A stretch of 64,000 nt of DNA from Terrimonas_A sp040509495 (GCA_040509495.1 JBEVKW010000406.1:1-64000); one strand, 5' to 3'; positions 45,402-54,431 are shown, numbered from the stretch's first letter. Notes: generated by a model from the sequence alone, not told the origin. A program made the numbers and translations.

Positions 45402-46088
45402 ATGCTTAGTATCACAGATCTGTTATTTCACCCGCTTAGTAATGCGATAATGACGGTTCTCACCGGAATTACCGCCATCTACTGGATTTTTACGTTTATC
45501 GCCGGAGATCTGTTTGGCGATGCCGACGTGGATGCCGACCTTGATGCACACGGAGCAGATGTGGATACGGACACCGATGCAGATGTAGATGGAGGTGATT
45601 CACCAGGCGACAAACCATTTTACCAGAAAGCACTTGAATTTGTTAATATAGGAAAAGTGCCATTCATGGTCGTATATTCTACCTTTAAGTTCATTGCCTG
45701 GATCGTCACGCTGACATCATCCATCGCATTTGGATTAGCCAGCTGGGGCTGGAAGTCAGTCTTTATCCTGATCCCTGTCTTCTTTATAGCTTTCGTGATC
45801 ACCAGATTCGCAACAAAACCACTTGTAAAAGTATATCATGCCATGGGCTATAACGGAGAAGAAGCACAGGAGTTGCTGGGAAGAACAGCCAGGATGAGAT
45901 CTACGATCACTGGTAATACTATCGGGGCCGCAGAAGTAAAAGTGCAAAGTGATATTCTGCGGATCAATGTGAAAAGTAAAACCGGCGAAGCAATTCCTTA
46001 TGACGCCGAAGTAATGATCGCTGGCGAATCCGCTGATAAAAAATTCTACCTCGTTGTGCGGGAGATAAACCTGTCAAACGTCGTCTGA
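45402..46088 (+). CDS. YqiJ/NfeD-like OB-fold membrane protein, 228 aa
   Basis: Membrane helix about 16-36, then an Asp-rich loop (residues 36-70 with 14 Asp, in a D-x-D pattern), then two further helices (about 80-105 and 110-128), and a C-terminal OB-fold domain (about 150-228: LLGRTARMRSTITGNTIGAAEVKV, YLVVREI). This is the layout of YqiJ/NfeD-type partners of flotillins, and the flotillin gene indeed follows after 65 bases. The Asp-rich loop is unusual and could bind divalent cations. A 148-base gap separates it from pspA. Confidence 0.78.
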   Translation: MLSITDLLFHPLSNAIMTVLTGITAIYWIFTFIAGDLFGDADVDADLDAHGADVDTDTDADVDGGDSPGDKPFYQKALEFVNIGKVPFMVVYSTFKFIAWIVTLTSSIAFGLASWGWKSVFILIPVFFIAFVITRFATKPLVKVYHAMGYNGEEAQELLGRTARMRSTITGNTIGAAEVKVQSDILRINVKSKTGEAIPYDAEVMIAGESADKKFYLVVREINLSNVV

Positions 46089-46153
46089 TAAGAATAACAA
46101 CCCTAATTCTATAATAAGTCCTTATTCACTCAAACTAAAACAAACAAACTACT

Positions 46154-48181
46154 ATGGGAGCATTTGGCGGAATCAGCTTACTGCTTATCGGAGGAATTGC
46201 ATTTCTCATCTTTATCATCCTTTTTGCTTTTGCCACTTTCTACAAGAAAATCCCGCAGGGAAAAGCAATCGTCCGTACCGGTGTTGGTGGTGGCAAAGTA
46301 GCCTTCAATAAAGGTATGTACGTGATCCCTATCCTTCATAAGATGGAGATCATGGATATCTCCGTAAAAAAACTGCAGATTGATCGTCTCGAAGGGGATG
46401 GATTGATCTGTAAAGACAATATCCGCGCAGATATCAAAGTGGCATTCTTCGTACGTGTGAACAAAAACGTGGATGACGTATTGAACGTTGCCCAGATCAT
46501 CGGCACAGAAAGAGCCAGTGACGTAGATACTCTGCGCAATCTTTTCGAAGCAAAGTTCTCTGAAGCATTAAAGACCGTTGGTAAGAAGTTCGACTTTATC
46601 GAACTGTATGAAGCCCGCCGCGAATTCAGAACCGAAATACTGGATATCATCGGTACGGATCTGAATGGGTACATTCTGGATGACTGTGCGATCGACTATC
46701 TCGAACAAACAGAGATCAAATGGCTCAGCGCGCAGAATATCCTCGACTCACAGGGTATCAAAAAGATCACCGAGCTTACAGCAGAGCAGAACGTAAAAGC
46801 GAACCTGATCAAACGTGAAGAGGAAAAGGTGATCAAAAAACAAAATGTTGAAGCACGCGAAGCGATCCTTGAGCTCGAGCGCCAGATGGCCGAGAAAGAA
46901 GAGAAGCAACGCCGCGAGATCGACAATATCAAAGCCCGCGAACATGCAGAGATCATCAAGGTCAGGGAAGAGGAAAGATTAAAAGCGGAAACTGTCCGCA
47001 TTAAAACAGATGAATCCCTGGCTGTCCAGGAAGAAAATAAACTTCGCCAGATCATCATCGCTGAAAAGAATAAACAGCGTACCAATGCAGTGGAAACAGA
47101 ACGTGTGGAAAAAGACCGTGCATTGGAAGCAACAGAGCGTGAAAAGATCGTAACACTTGCGCAGATCGAAAAAGAAAAAACATTAGAGGTGGAACGTAAG
47201 AATATCCAGGATGTGATCCGTGATCGCGTGCGGCTGGAAAAAGGTGTGGTGGAAGAGCAGCAGGGAATGAAAGATCTTGAAGCCTTCCGTGATGTGGAAC
47301 GGAAAAAAACGGTCGGTATCACACAGGCAAGTCAGCAGGCGGAAGAGAAACTGATCTTTACTGTTAAACAGGCTGAAGCGGAAAAGAAAGCTGCTGAAGA
47401 AAAAGCCAAACAACTGATCATAGACGCGGAAGCGAAAAAAGAAGCCGCTGTAAAACAAGCCGAAGCCCGCAAGATCCTCGCTGAAGCACAAGCCCGTGAA
47501 GAAGCTACATTAGGTCTGTCTGAAGCGGAAGTAATGATGGCAAAAGCCGACGCGACGGAAAGACAGGGTATCGTTGAGGCCAACGTAGTGGAGAAAATGG
47601 CAGAAGCAAAACGCAAAGAAGGGCTGACTCAGGCCGAGGTAACCAAAGAGAAAGCGATGGCAGAAGCTGCCGGCATCGAAGAGAAAGCCGAGGCAATGAA
47701 GAAGCTTGACGCTGTTGGTAAAGACCACGAAGAATTCAAACTCCTTCTCGCTAAAGAAAAAGATATCGCCCTCGCACAGATCAATATCCAGAAAGATATC
47801 GCAGACGCTCAGGCAATGGTATTGGGCGATGCACTGAAATCTGCAAGAATTGACATCGTAGGTGGTGAAACAATGTTCTTCCAGAATATCGTTAACCAGA
47901 TCTCGAACGCAAAAGGTTTTGACCGCCTTATCAATGAGAGTGAAAACGCTACACAGATTAAAACAGCATTGATCGGCGATGGCTCAAACAGTGGCGACCT
48001 GATGGAGCGTATACGCGGATTTGCAGACAAGTATAATATCTCAACGAATGACATCAAGAACCTGACCATTTCGAGCCTGATCCTGAAAATGCAACAGCAA
48101 AGCTCTGAAGGCGACCGCTCTTCATTGCTGAACCTGGCAAACCTGGCAAGCAGCCTGGGGATCTCTAATAAGAAACTGTAA
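46154..48181 (+). CDS. Flotillin (YqiK-type SPFH protein), 675 aa
   Basis: N-terminal membrane anchor (about 5-30, ISLLLIGGIAFLIFIILFAF), then an SPFH/Band-7 domain (about 30-210: VRTGVGGGKVAFNKGMYVIPILHKMEIMDIS, KDNIRADIKVAFFVR, FIELYEARREFRTEIL), and a long Ala/Glu/Lys-rich coiled coil (about 220-560), ending in a flotillin-like C-terminus to about 675. It should assemble membrane microdomains. Placement after the YqiJ-like gene mirrors E. coli yqiJ-yqiK. The gene precedes the giant AAA+ ATPase. Confidence 0.9.
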   Translation: MGAFGGISLLLIGGIAFLIFIILFAFATFYKKIPQGKAIVRTGVGGGKVAFNKGMYVIPILHKMEIMDISVKKLQIDRLEGDGLICKDNIRADIKVAFFVRVNKNVDDVLNVAQIIGTERASDVDTLRNLFEAKFSEALKTVGKKFDFIELYEARREFRTEILDIIGTDLNGYILDDCAIDYLEQTEIKWLSAQNILDSQGIKKITELTAEQNVKANLIKREEEKVIKKQNVEAREAILELERQMAEKEEKQRREIDNIKAREHAEIIKVREEERLKAETVRIKTDESLAVQEENKLRQIIIAEKNKQRTNAVETERVEKDRALEATEREKIVTLAQIEKEKTLEVERKNIQDVIRDRVRLEKGVVEEQQGMKDLEAFRDVERKKTVGITQASQQAEEKLIFTVKQAEAEKKAAEEKAKQLIIDAEAKKEAAVKQAEARKILAEAQAREEATLGLSEAEVMMAKADATERQGIVEANVVEKMAEAKRKEGLTQAEVTKEKAMAEAAGIEEKAEAMKKLDAVGKDHEEFKLLLAKEKDIALAQINIQKDIADAQAMVLGDALKSARIDIVGGETMFFQNIVNQISNAKGFDRLINESENATQIKTALIGDGSNSGDLMERIRGFADKYNISTNDIKNLTISSLILKMQQQSSEGDRSSLLNLANLASSLGISNKKL

Positions 48182-48212
48182 TTGTTTTATGCCATTACCG
48201 GCAGCGGCGTTT

Positions 48213-48299
48213 GAGTATCGCTAAGACCGCAAAGCAAGCGCAAGGACCGCAAAGAGATCCTGGCGGCCTTTGCGGTTCTTGGCGCGCGCTGCGATACAT
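48213..48299. repeat. Palindromic intergenic repeat, GAGTAT/GACCGCAAAG type
   Basis: GTATCGC (48215-48221) pairs with GCGATAC (48291-48297), with AAGACCGCAAAG against CTTTGCGGTTCTT inside. Related to the repeat at 24603-24706 (shared GAGTAT and RGGACSGCAAAG words). It lies between the flotillin and ATPase genes, so it would be part of any read-through mRNA. Confidence 0.7.
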
Positions 48300-48345
48300 A
48301 CATGGCACTATTTTAGAATTCTATTGAACCGACTATTCTACTACC

Positions 48346-51300
48346 ATGGCAGGTACTGACAACAACACATCCGCCGTACTCGATTCCGGCACATACGAGA
48401 TCATCCGAAACCGTCTGGAAGAACAACGGCTCCTGCTGGCACAACGACTCGCAAAACTGAACGCTGCCCGCAAAGAGATCTTCAATTCTTCAGGCTTTCA
48501 ACTGGTCGCGAACCAGCGCATCACTACCAGCAATAATGGGGTGGCCCGCGGCATTATGGCCTTTGGCGACCTGACGATCTTTGCTTACAACGTTCATTTT
48601 GGATTAAGAGAAGATATCAAGCTTAGCGACGTATTCAGCATCTATAAGTTCACGGGAGACCACTTCGACCCTCAACCGCTTACCTTAATAGAAGACCAGA
48701 ACTTCATCACCGATTTCAGCAATCTTTACAAATACTACCGGGATTCGATATTTGCCAAGTTCACCAAGACGGAGAACTACCTCTACATGATCTTCCAGAC
48801 CAGTAAAAGCCCTGACGACAGAAAAGCTTTTAAATGGCTGATCAAAGACAACCAACTGGTTTATGTGGATGACCGCAGCATCCATGAGGTAAGAAAGGCT
48901 TCGCAGCATGACTTTGACTGGCTTAAGACCGATCTGGGTAACCGGCGTCTGGGACTGCACCCGCATATTTCCATACTTGATAAAGTCTTTATTGAAGCTG
49001 TCAATGGTGACATCACGTTCAAAATTGAAAACAATACTGAATCCGGCAAAGGCATTTATTCAGAACCCGTACTGAATAAAGATCAGCAACTGGATGATGC
49101 TGCCTACTTCTATGCGGATCTCGGCAACCTGATACCGATCAAGATCAAGCCATACCAGGAAGATTTCCGTGCTTACATATATAATGTCCGCACGAAGCAG
49201 GTGGTTCCCATTTCAACCCTGCTGGATGCTGCGATACTCCTGCCCGACAACCAGGGCGTGATCTTTCCAAACGGTTACTATCTTCAGAACGGCGAATACA
49301 AGATCTTTGAATCTTCCATTACAGAACTGGAATTCATCCGCAGCATCGCGTCACCCAATGGGGAAGACTTCCTGTACATATTCTACCAGAAAACGACAAA
49401 CACATACGTGCTGATGTCGTACAATATGATCATCCAACAAGTAGAAACACCGATCATCTGTAACGGATTTACCGTGTTTGACGATGGTACATTGATCTAT
49501 TTCCGCTCAGAGAATGAAGCTGTCAGACATCACCAGGTACAGATCTGGCAAACGCCTTATACGGCAATGCTGAAAGAAAATACAGCGATGAACAGTAATG
49601 TGCTGTATAAGATCGGCAATAAAGACATTGTTAGCGCCATGAGCGAAAGCCAGGAAGTGATCCAGCTTTTGCAAAAAGAAGACAGCTACGAAGATCTTTA
49701 TGAAGACATCAATAAACGAACCAATGATATCATTGATTCCTATTTCTGGTTAAAGGACGATGCCACATTCAACTTAGCACAGCCATTATCACAGATCAGG
49801 GATATTGCAGGCACTGCCATCGACGAATTCGCTAAAGTACAGGCGCAACGACAGCATGCAAAAGATTCGCTGCATGCCATGCAAAAGCGGGTGAATCAAC
49901 TGGTGGTTGACGTAAAGAATGCGACCATTACTTCGCTCGATCAATTGGTGGGACTTCTTGCCGCTACCAGGAGTATGCAGGGAGCAGTGATCGATCTTCA
50001 AAACGTCCGCTATATCGATACCGGCGAAGTAACTGCCCTGAAAGAGACCCTCCAGCAATACAACAGCTCGCTATCCCAGGATACGATCCAATTCCTGTTA
50101 AAGGAAGAAGCGCTCGCACCTTATGAAGTAAAAGTGGCCGAGCAAAAGAAGATCGCCGCAGGCGTTAAAAAAGTTATAGATGCACAGCCGGTTGAAGAAG
50201 CGGTAAAAGGTATCGCAGCAGGCCTGGAAATGCTGATCGACATCCTTAACAGTCTTAAAATTGAAGACACAACACAGACCACAAGGATCGTGGAGAAGAT
50301 CTCGCTCATCTTCGCTTCTCTGAATGAAGTCAAAGCCGAACTTGTACGCACCACAACCGCCTTACGCACGCAGGAATCAACCGGAGAGTTCCATGCGCAG
50401 CTTACCTTACTTGATCAAAGTATCGTCAACTTCCTCGATCTGTCCAACTCACCTGAAAAATGTGAAGACTATTTCACCAAGATCAGTATACAGGTTGAAG
50501 AACTGGAAAGTAAGTTTGCCGATTTTGAAGATTTCGTTTTAAAGATCGCCGATAAGCGGGATGAGATCATCAAAGCCTTTAATGGCAAAAAGGAAATGCT
50601 GGTTGCGCAGATCAATAAACGGACAACTGCGCTCGAGCAGATCGGCATGCGCGTGCTGAAGAATATCGAAAATAAGGCGCAGTCGTTCAATGATAAAGAA
50701 AGCATCTACGCCTTCTTTTCAACAGACCTGATGATCGATAAGGTCCGTAATCTCGTTGAGGAGTTGAAAGAACTTGGAGACGTTGCAAAAGCCGAGAACC
50801 TGGAGAACCTTACAAAGGTTGCCCAGGAAACTGCCTTACGCAATCTGAAAGATAAATCAGACCTGTTTGTTGACGGCCAGAATATCATTTCTCTTGGCTC
50901 TTATAAATTTATCGTCAATAAGCAGGTGCTGGATCTTACGATCGTCCGTAGAAATGACCGGCTGTTCTACCACCTGATCGGAACAAGTTTTTATAAAGAA
51001 GTGAAGGCCGAATCTCTTTACGCACACCGCGCTATCTGGGAACAGGAATTGATCTCCGAGAATAGTACTGTTTATCGGGCAGAATATCTGGCCTATCAGA
51101 CGTTCCTGGAAAGTCTGCATCAGCGTGATCAATGGAGCTTCGAAACATTCCTGAATGACCGCACGGAACGTGATTACGCCGCCGCTTACCTGAAAGGTGT
51201 TCATAATGTTGATGCAACAGTTATCTACCAGGGTCTGAAAAAATTGCAGGAAGAACTGGGTATTCTTCAATATTCACCGGCAGTTCGTGTGGCTGCACAG

Positions 51301-53190
51301 CTCTTCTGGTTTGGCCTGGATGAGGCTTCCCGCAATAAGCTGCAACAACTGATCACCGCCGCTTACTCGATACAGGAAAGTTTTCCTCAAAGCCGCCGTG
51401 CGGCCTTTGTGGAGAAAGAGCTGTCATCCCGGTTCCTGCAGTCATCCATCGCCTACGAAACAGTGGACGCGGAAGATGTTGCACACTATCTGTACAGCGA
51501 GTTCGCTGTGTCTAAACATTTCTCCTGCAGCCAGCAGGCGATGCAATTGAAAAAATCATTCAGGGAATATTTGCAGTCCAAAAAAAGGACGGATCTTTTT
51601 CTTCAGGAAGCAAGTAATACTGGCTTCGATGTTACGGAGCGTTTCTATATCATTCAAAGCTGGGTGATCGCTTATACTCAAATGCAAACAGGCTTTGTGG
51701 ATGAGCAGTACATAGACGAAACAGTCTGCCTGCTTCTGTTCAAAGATCATTCATACAGGGAAAGAGCTGCTTCTGACTCACTGGTGCTGGAAGGCTTCAA
51801 AGGAACGCATGGCGTAATTGAAGCGGAAGGAAAATACAGGCTGAACTATCACCAGTTCAACAAAAGACTTCAAGCCTATTTTGAAACAATTGTCCCGGCA
51901 TTTACGTCATTCAATCAGCTGAAGGAACAGTTGGTAAAAGATTACCGTCAGCAGTTAAAGATAAGCGAGTTCGAGCCGAAGGTGCTCAGCTCATTTGTGC
52001 GCAACAGGTTGATCAATGAAGTATATTTTCCGCTGATCGGAGCCAATCTGGCAAAACAGATTGGCGCGGCAGGTGACGATAAACGTACTGCGAGGATGGG
52101 TATGTTGCTGCTCGTATCTCCTCCGGGATACGGCAAAACGACGCTGATGGAATACCTGGCCAAAACCATGGGATTACATTTCGTAAAGATCAACGGCCCA
52201 ACGATCGGTCATAACATAACCTCTATCGATCCGCAGGAAGCCACAACGTCTGGCGCGAGAGAAGAATTGAAGAAGATCAACCTTTCCTTTGAAATGGCTG
52301 ATAACGTAATGCTGTACGTGGATGATATCCAGCATTGCAGCCCGGAGTTTCTACAGAAATTCATTTCCCTTGCAGATGGTCAGCGGAAAATGGATGGCAT
52401 TTTTGAGGGCGAGAGCAGAACCTACGATCTGCGGGGAAAACGTTTTTGTATCGTAATGGCGGGCAACCCGTATACAGAAAGCGGCGAGCAGTTTAAGATC
52501 CCTGACATGCTGGCGAATCGTGCAGACGTATACAACCTGGGTGACGTGATCGGCGGATCAGATCTCCTGTTCCGGCTCAGCCTGATTGAAAACTCGGTCG
52601 CAGAGAACAGGTATCTTCAACGGATCAGCAACCGTAGCTTCGAGGATCTTTACAAACTGATCAATTATATCGAAACGGAAAGCGAGCTACTGCCCGACCT
52701 GGAAGGAAATTATAACCGCCAGGAAACGGATGACGCTATCGCAGTATTGAAAAATGTGATCCGCATTCGAAACATTGTGATCCTCGTTAATCAGCAGTAT
52801 ATCGCAAGTGCAGCCATGAAAGATGCTTACCGTACAGAACCCGCTTTTAAACTGCAGGGATCTTACCGTAATATGAACAAGATGACCGGGAAAGTGGTAC
52901 CGTTAATGAATGTGGAGGAAGTGAATACCCTGATCCTTTCTCACTATGAAGGAGAATCGCAAACACTTACCTCCGATGCGGAAGCGAACCTGTTACGATT
53001 AAAAGAAATCGCAGGATTTATGACCGAAGCAGAAGCAACCCGCTGGCAACAGATCAAAGAGATCTTTGTAAAAAATAACAAATTTGGCCTGATGAAAGAG
53101 AATGATACCTCGGGCCAGATGCTGTTACAACTGAGTTCATTTAATGAGCACCTGGAAGCGATCGCTAAAGCGATCAGTAAAAAGAGTTAA
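48346..53190 (+). CDS. Giant AAA+ ATPase ('DNA repair ATPase' type), 1614 aa
   Basis: Closes the PspA/flotillin operon. Residues 1-440 form a beta-rich propeller-like N-terminus (GVARGIMAFGDLTIFAYNV, YYLQNGEYKIFESS). A long coiled coil follows (about 490-840), then an alpha-rich middle. The AAA+ module lies near 1245-1480: Walker A PPGYGKTTLMEYLAK near residues 1258-1272, Walker B MLYVDDIQH near 1321-1330, and a sensor segment RFCIVMAGNPY near 1367. It resembles MoxR/classic AAA. Predicted homologues of this size are called DNA repair ATPases, but the neighbours point to envelope stress. ATG at 48346 gives a soluble start; no signal peptide. Confidence 0.8.
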   Translation: MAGTDNNTSAVLDSGTYEIIRNRLEEQRLLLAQRLAKLNAARKEIFNSSGFQLVANQRITTSNNGVARGIMAFGDLTIFAYNVHFGLREDIKLSDVFSIYKFTGDHFDPQPLTLIEDQNFITDFSNLYKYYRDSIFAKFTKTENYLYMIFQTSKSPDDRKAFKWLIKDNQLVYVDDRSIHEVRKASQHDFDWLKTDLGNRRLGLHPHISILDKVFIEAVNGDITFKIENNTESGKGIYSEPVLNKDQQLDDAAYFYADLGNLIPIKIKPYQEDFRAYIYNVRTKQVVPISTLLDAAILLPDNQGVIFPNGYYLQNGEYKIFESSITELEFIRSIASPNGEDFLYIFYQKTTNTYVLMSYNMIIQQVETPIICNGFTVFDDGTLIYFRSENEAVRHHQVQIWQTPYTAMLKENTAMNSNVLYKIGNKDIVSAMSESQEVIQLLQKEDSYEDLYEDINKRTNDIIDSYFWLKDDATFNLAQPLSQIRDIAGTAIDEFAKVQAQRQHAKDSLHAMQKRVNQLVVDVKNATITSLDQLVGLLAATRSMQGAVIDLQNVRYIDTGEVTALKETLQQYNSSLSQDTIQFLLKEEALAPYEVKVAEQKKIAAGVKKVIDAQPVEEAVKGIAAGLEMLIDILNSLKIEDTTQTTRIVEKISLIFASLNEVKAELVRTTTALRTQESTGEFHAQLTLLDQSIVNFLDLSNSPEKCEDYFTKISIQVEELESKFADFEDFVLKIADKRDEIIKAFNGKKEMLVAQINKRTTALEQIGMRVLKNIENKAQSFNDKESIYAFFSTDLMIDKVRNLVEELKELGDVAKAENLENLTKVAQETALRNLKDKSDLFVDGQNIISLGSYKFIVNKQVLDLTIVRRNDRLFYHLIGTSFYKEVKAESLYAHRAIWEQELISENSTVYRAEYLAYQTFLESLHQRDQWSFETFLNDRTERDYAAAYLKGVHNVDATVIYQGLKKLQEELGILQYSPAVRVAAQLFWFGLDEASRNKLQQLITAAYSIQESFPQSRRAAFVEKELSSRFLQSSIAYETVDAEDVAHYLYSEFAVSKHFSCSQQAMQLKKSFREYLQSKKRTDLFLQEASNTGFDVTERFYIIQSWVIAYTQMQTGFVDEQYIDETVCLLLFKDHSYRERAASDSLVLEGFKGTHGVIEAEGKYRLNYHQFNKRLQAYFETIVPAFTSFNQLKEQLVKDYRQQLKISEFEPKVLSSFVRNRLINEVYFPLIGANLAKQIGAAGDDKRTARMGMLLLVSPPGYGKTTLMEYLAKTMGLHFVKINGPTIGHNITSIDPQEATTSGAREELKKINLSFEMADNVMLYVDDIQHCSPEFLQKFISLADGQRKMDGIFEGESRTYDLRGKRFCIVMAGNPYTESGEQFKIPDMLANRADVYNLGDVIGGSDLLFRLSLIENSVAENRYLQRISNRSFEDLYKLINYIETESELLPDLEGNYNRQETDDAIAVLKNVIRIRNIVILVNQQYIASAAMKDAYRTEPAFKLQGSYRNMNKMTGKVVPLMNVEEVNTLILSHYEGESQTLTSDAEANLLRLKEIAGFMTEAEATRWQQIKEIFVKNNKFGLMKENDTSGQMLLQLSSFNEHLEAIAKAISKKS

Positions 53191-53223
53191 ATGTCGTTAA
53201 GTCAGATTTTCCTTTATGAGATC

Positions 53224-53307
53224 GATGACCGATGACCGATGGCCGATGACCGATAGCCGATGACCGATGGCTGATGACCGATGACCGATGGCCGATGACC
53301 GATGACC
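53224..53307. repeat. Tandem heptamer repeat, 12 copies of GATGRCC
   Basis: Twelve units of seven bases, variants of GATGACC and GATGGCC, starting about 30 bases after the ATPase stop. The opposite orientation reappears at 53402-53445, so the two form an inverted pair. Open frames here are low-complexity artefacts. Confidence 0.85.
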
Positions 53308-53401
53308 GAAATCAAACGACAAATGGGAAATGTCCTGTGTTTATCGAAGTCTTCTTTTGCGAGATGCCCGCTTTTTTCGGGAACGATCAAAATGCGGAGC
53401 C

Positions 53402-53445
53402 CGGCCATCGGCCATCGGCGATCGGCCATCGGCGATCGGCCATCG
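53402..53445. repeat. Inverted heptamer repeat, about six copies
   Basis: Units of CGATGGC and CGATCGC read on the minus strand, period 7, complementary in type to 53224-53307, 94 bases away. It may form a long hairpin with the left array. Confidence 0.8.
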
Positions 53446-53501
53446 TAACGACAGTTGAACCCAATCCAGGGCAGTTGTGAAAAATCCCTTGTTTTCGTGG
53501 A

Positions 53502-53532
53502 TTGACTTGTGTGTTCTCCGCTCTTAGTTTTG
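53502..53532 (+). promoter_or_regulatory. Promoter of the candidate structured RNA
   Basis: TTG (53502-53504), 20 bases, TAGTTTTG (53525-53532). No coding gene on this strand follows for 4 kb, so it is likely to drive an RNA. Confidence 0.6.
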
Positions 53533-53537
53533 TATAT

Positions 53538-53650
53538 CGGTGCCCTGAACCGGGATCTCCAAAACCTAACAGGTGCTTCAACAATAGAGTAGGATGAAGT
53601 AAAGGAAAAGCTCGTCCTGCTCTATTGAGGAGATTCCGGCTCAGGCATAT
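53538..53650 (+). ncRNA. Candidate stand-alone structured RNA
   Basis: A promoter with TTG-N20-TAGTTTTG predicts a start near 53538. Just downstream CCTGAACCGGGATCTCC (53544-53560) pairs with 53629-53645 over 17 positions with one mismatch and one G-T. Inside are a small hairpin ACCT-AAC-AGGT (53564-53574) and a long stem of arms starting CAATAGAG (53582) and ending CTCTATTG (53627), 14 of 16 pairs. The result is a rod or three-way junction of about 105 bases, not in front of a gene on that strand. Size and rod shape recall 6S-type RNAs of Bacteroidota, but I cannot test that. A further AACAGG/CCTGTT hairpin lies at about 53660-53678. Confidence 0.5.
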
Positions 53651-53807
53651 CCGTCAACAGATAACAGGTATCTCCTGTTCCGACCCGGGATGGCGCATAC
53701 AATCCTTTGCCAATTGGCTTTTCCTGAGCATTGGGTAGTATGGTATGGTGTAAAGATGGCTGTAATGGAGCAGGGATCCGGTCAGCAGCTTCGGGTTCAA
53801 TTTCCCT

Positions 53808-54431
53808 TCAAATGTATTTCATCTCTGTTGCCCTGTACACCAGCGCAGCAACATTCGTTACTTTAAATTTTTGTAAAAGATTTCTCCTGTGACTTTCAAC
53901 GGTCAATGGACTGATGAAAATTTCCTTGCCAATTTCCGCTGAGCTCAATCCTCTGGCAAGTAAAGCCAGTACCTGTTGTTCCCTTCGCGTGATCAGGGGT
54001 AATTCGCCTGACCGGTAGCCGGCCATCACTTTCTGCACACTTTCGCTTAATCCAATTTCACCGGCAAGTACAGTTTCCACGCAGGCAACCACTTCGTCTG
54101 AAGTGCAATTTTTCAGAAGATAACCGGACGCTCCGCTATCCAGCATTCGTTGTATAATACTAGGCTCATTGATATTACTGATGGCAATTGTCTTTATACC
54201 GGGGTTGAGCCTTTTGATCTCCGCACAGGCATCGATCCCGTTCATATCCGGAAGATTGATATCGAGTAAAACAATATCCACGGGTTCTGCCTGAATATAT
54301 GTCAGCGCGGATGTTGCATCGGAGAATTGTCCGCACAGTTGTATTCCGTCTATATCCTGCAGCATATAAACAAATCCCTGTAACACTACCGGGTGATCAT
54401 CCACTATGATCAGCTTAGTCGTTCTTTCCAT
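53808..54431 (-). CDS. NarL/LuxR-type response regulator, 207 aa
   Basis: Start set at ATG 54431, inside the last 17 bases of the kinase gene; the earlier in-frame start (54449) is less likely. Receiver domain with Asp11/12, phospho-acceptor Asp57 (LLDINLP) and Lys in LLKNCTSDE; output domain (about 140-205) LITRREQQVLALLARGLSSAEIGKEIFISPLTVESHRRN. Partner of the TPR kinase that precedes it. Independent paralogue of the pair at 18.3-20.9 kb, with the same overlap. Confidence 0.92.
   Translation of the reverse strand: MERTTKLIIVDDHPVVLQGFVYMLQDIDGIQLCGQFSDATSALTYIQAEPVDIVLLDINLPDMNGIDACAEIKRLNPGIKTIAISNINEPSIIQRMLDSGASGYLLKNCTSDEVVACVETVLAGEIGLSESVQKVMAGYRSGELPLITRREQQVLALLARGLSSAEIGKEIFISPLTVESHRRNLLQKFKVTNVAALVYRATEMKYI

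Noticed and set aside
46696..47322. Minus-strand open frame of 208 codons inside the flotillin gene, rich in Ser, Arg and Phe
   Set aside because: It is the mirror of the Glu/Lys/Ala coiled coil of the flotillin, a common artefact; no start signal or family likeness.
53224..53445. CRISPR array
   Set aside because: The units are seven bases long with no spacers and no cas genes in the window.
53214..53480. Short open frames over the heptamer arrays with repeated GHRPS-like residues
   Set aside because: Translation of tandem repeats, not a protein.
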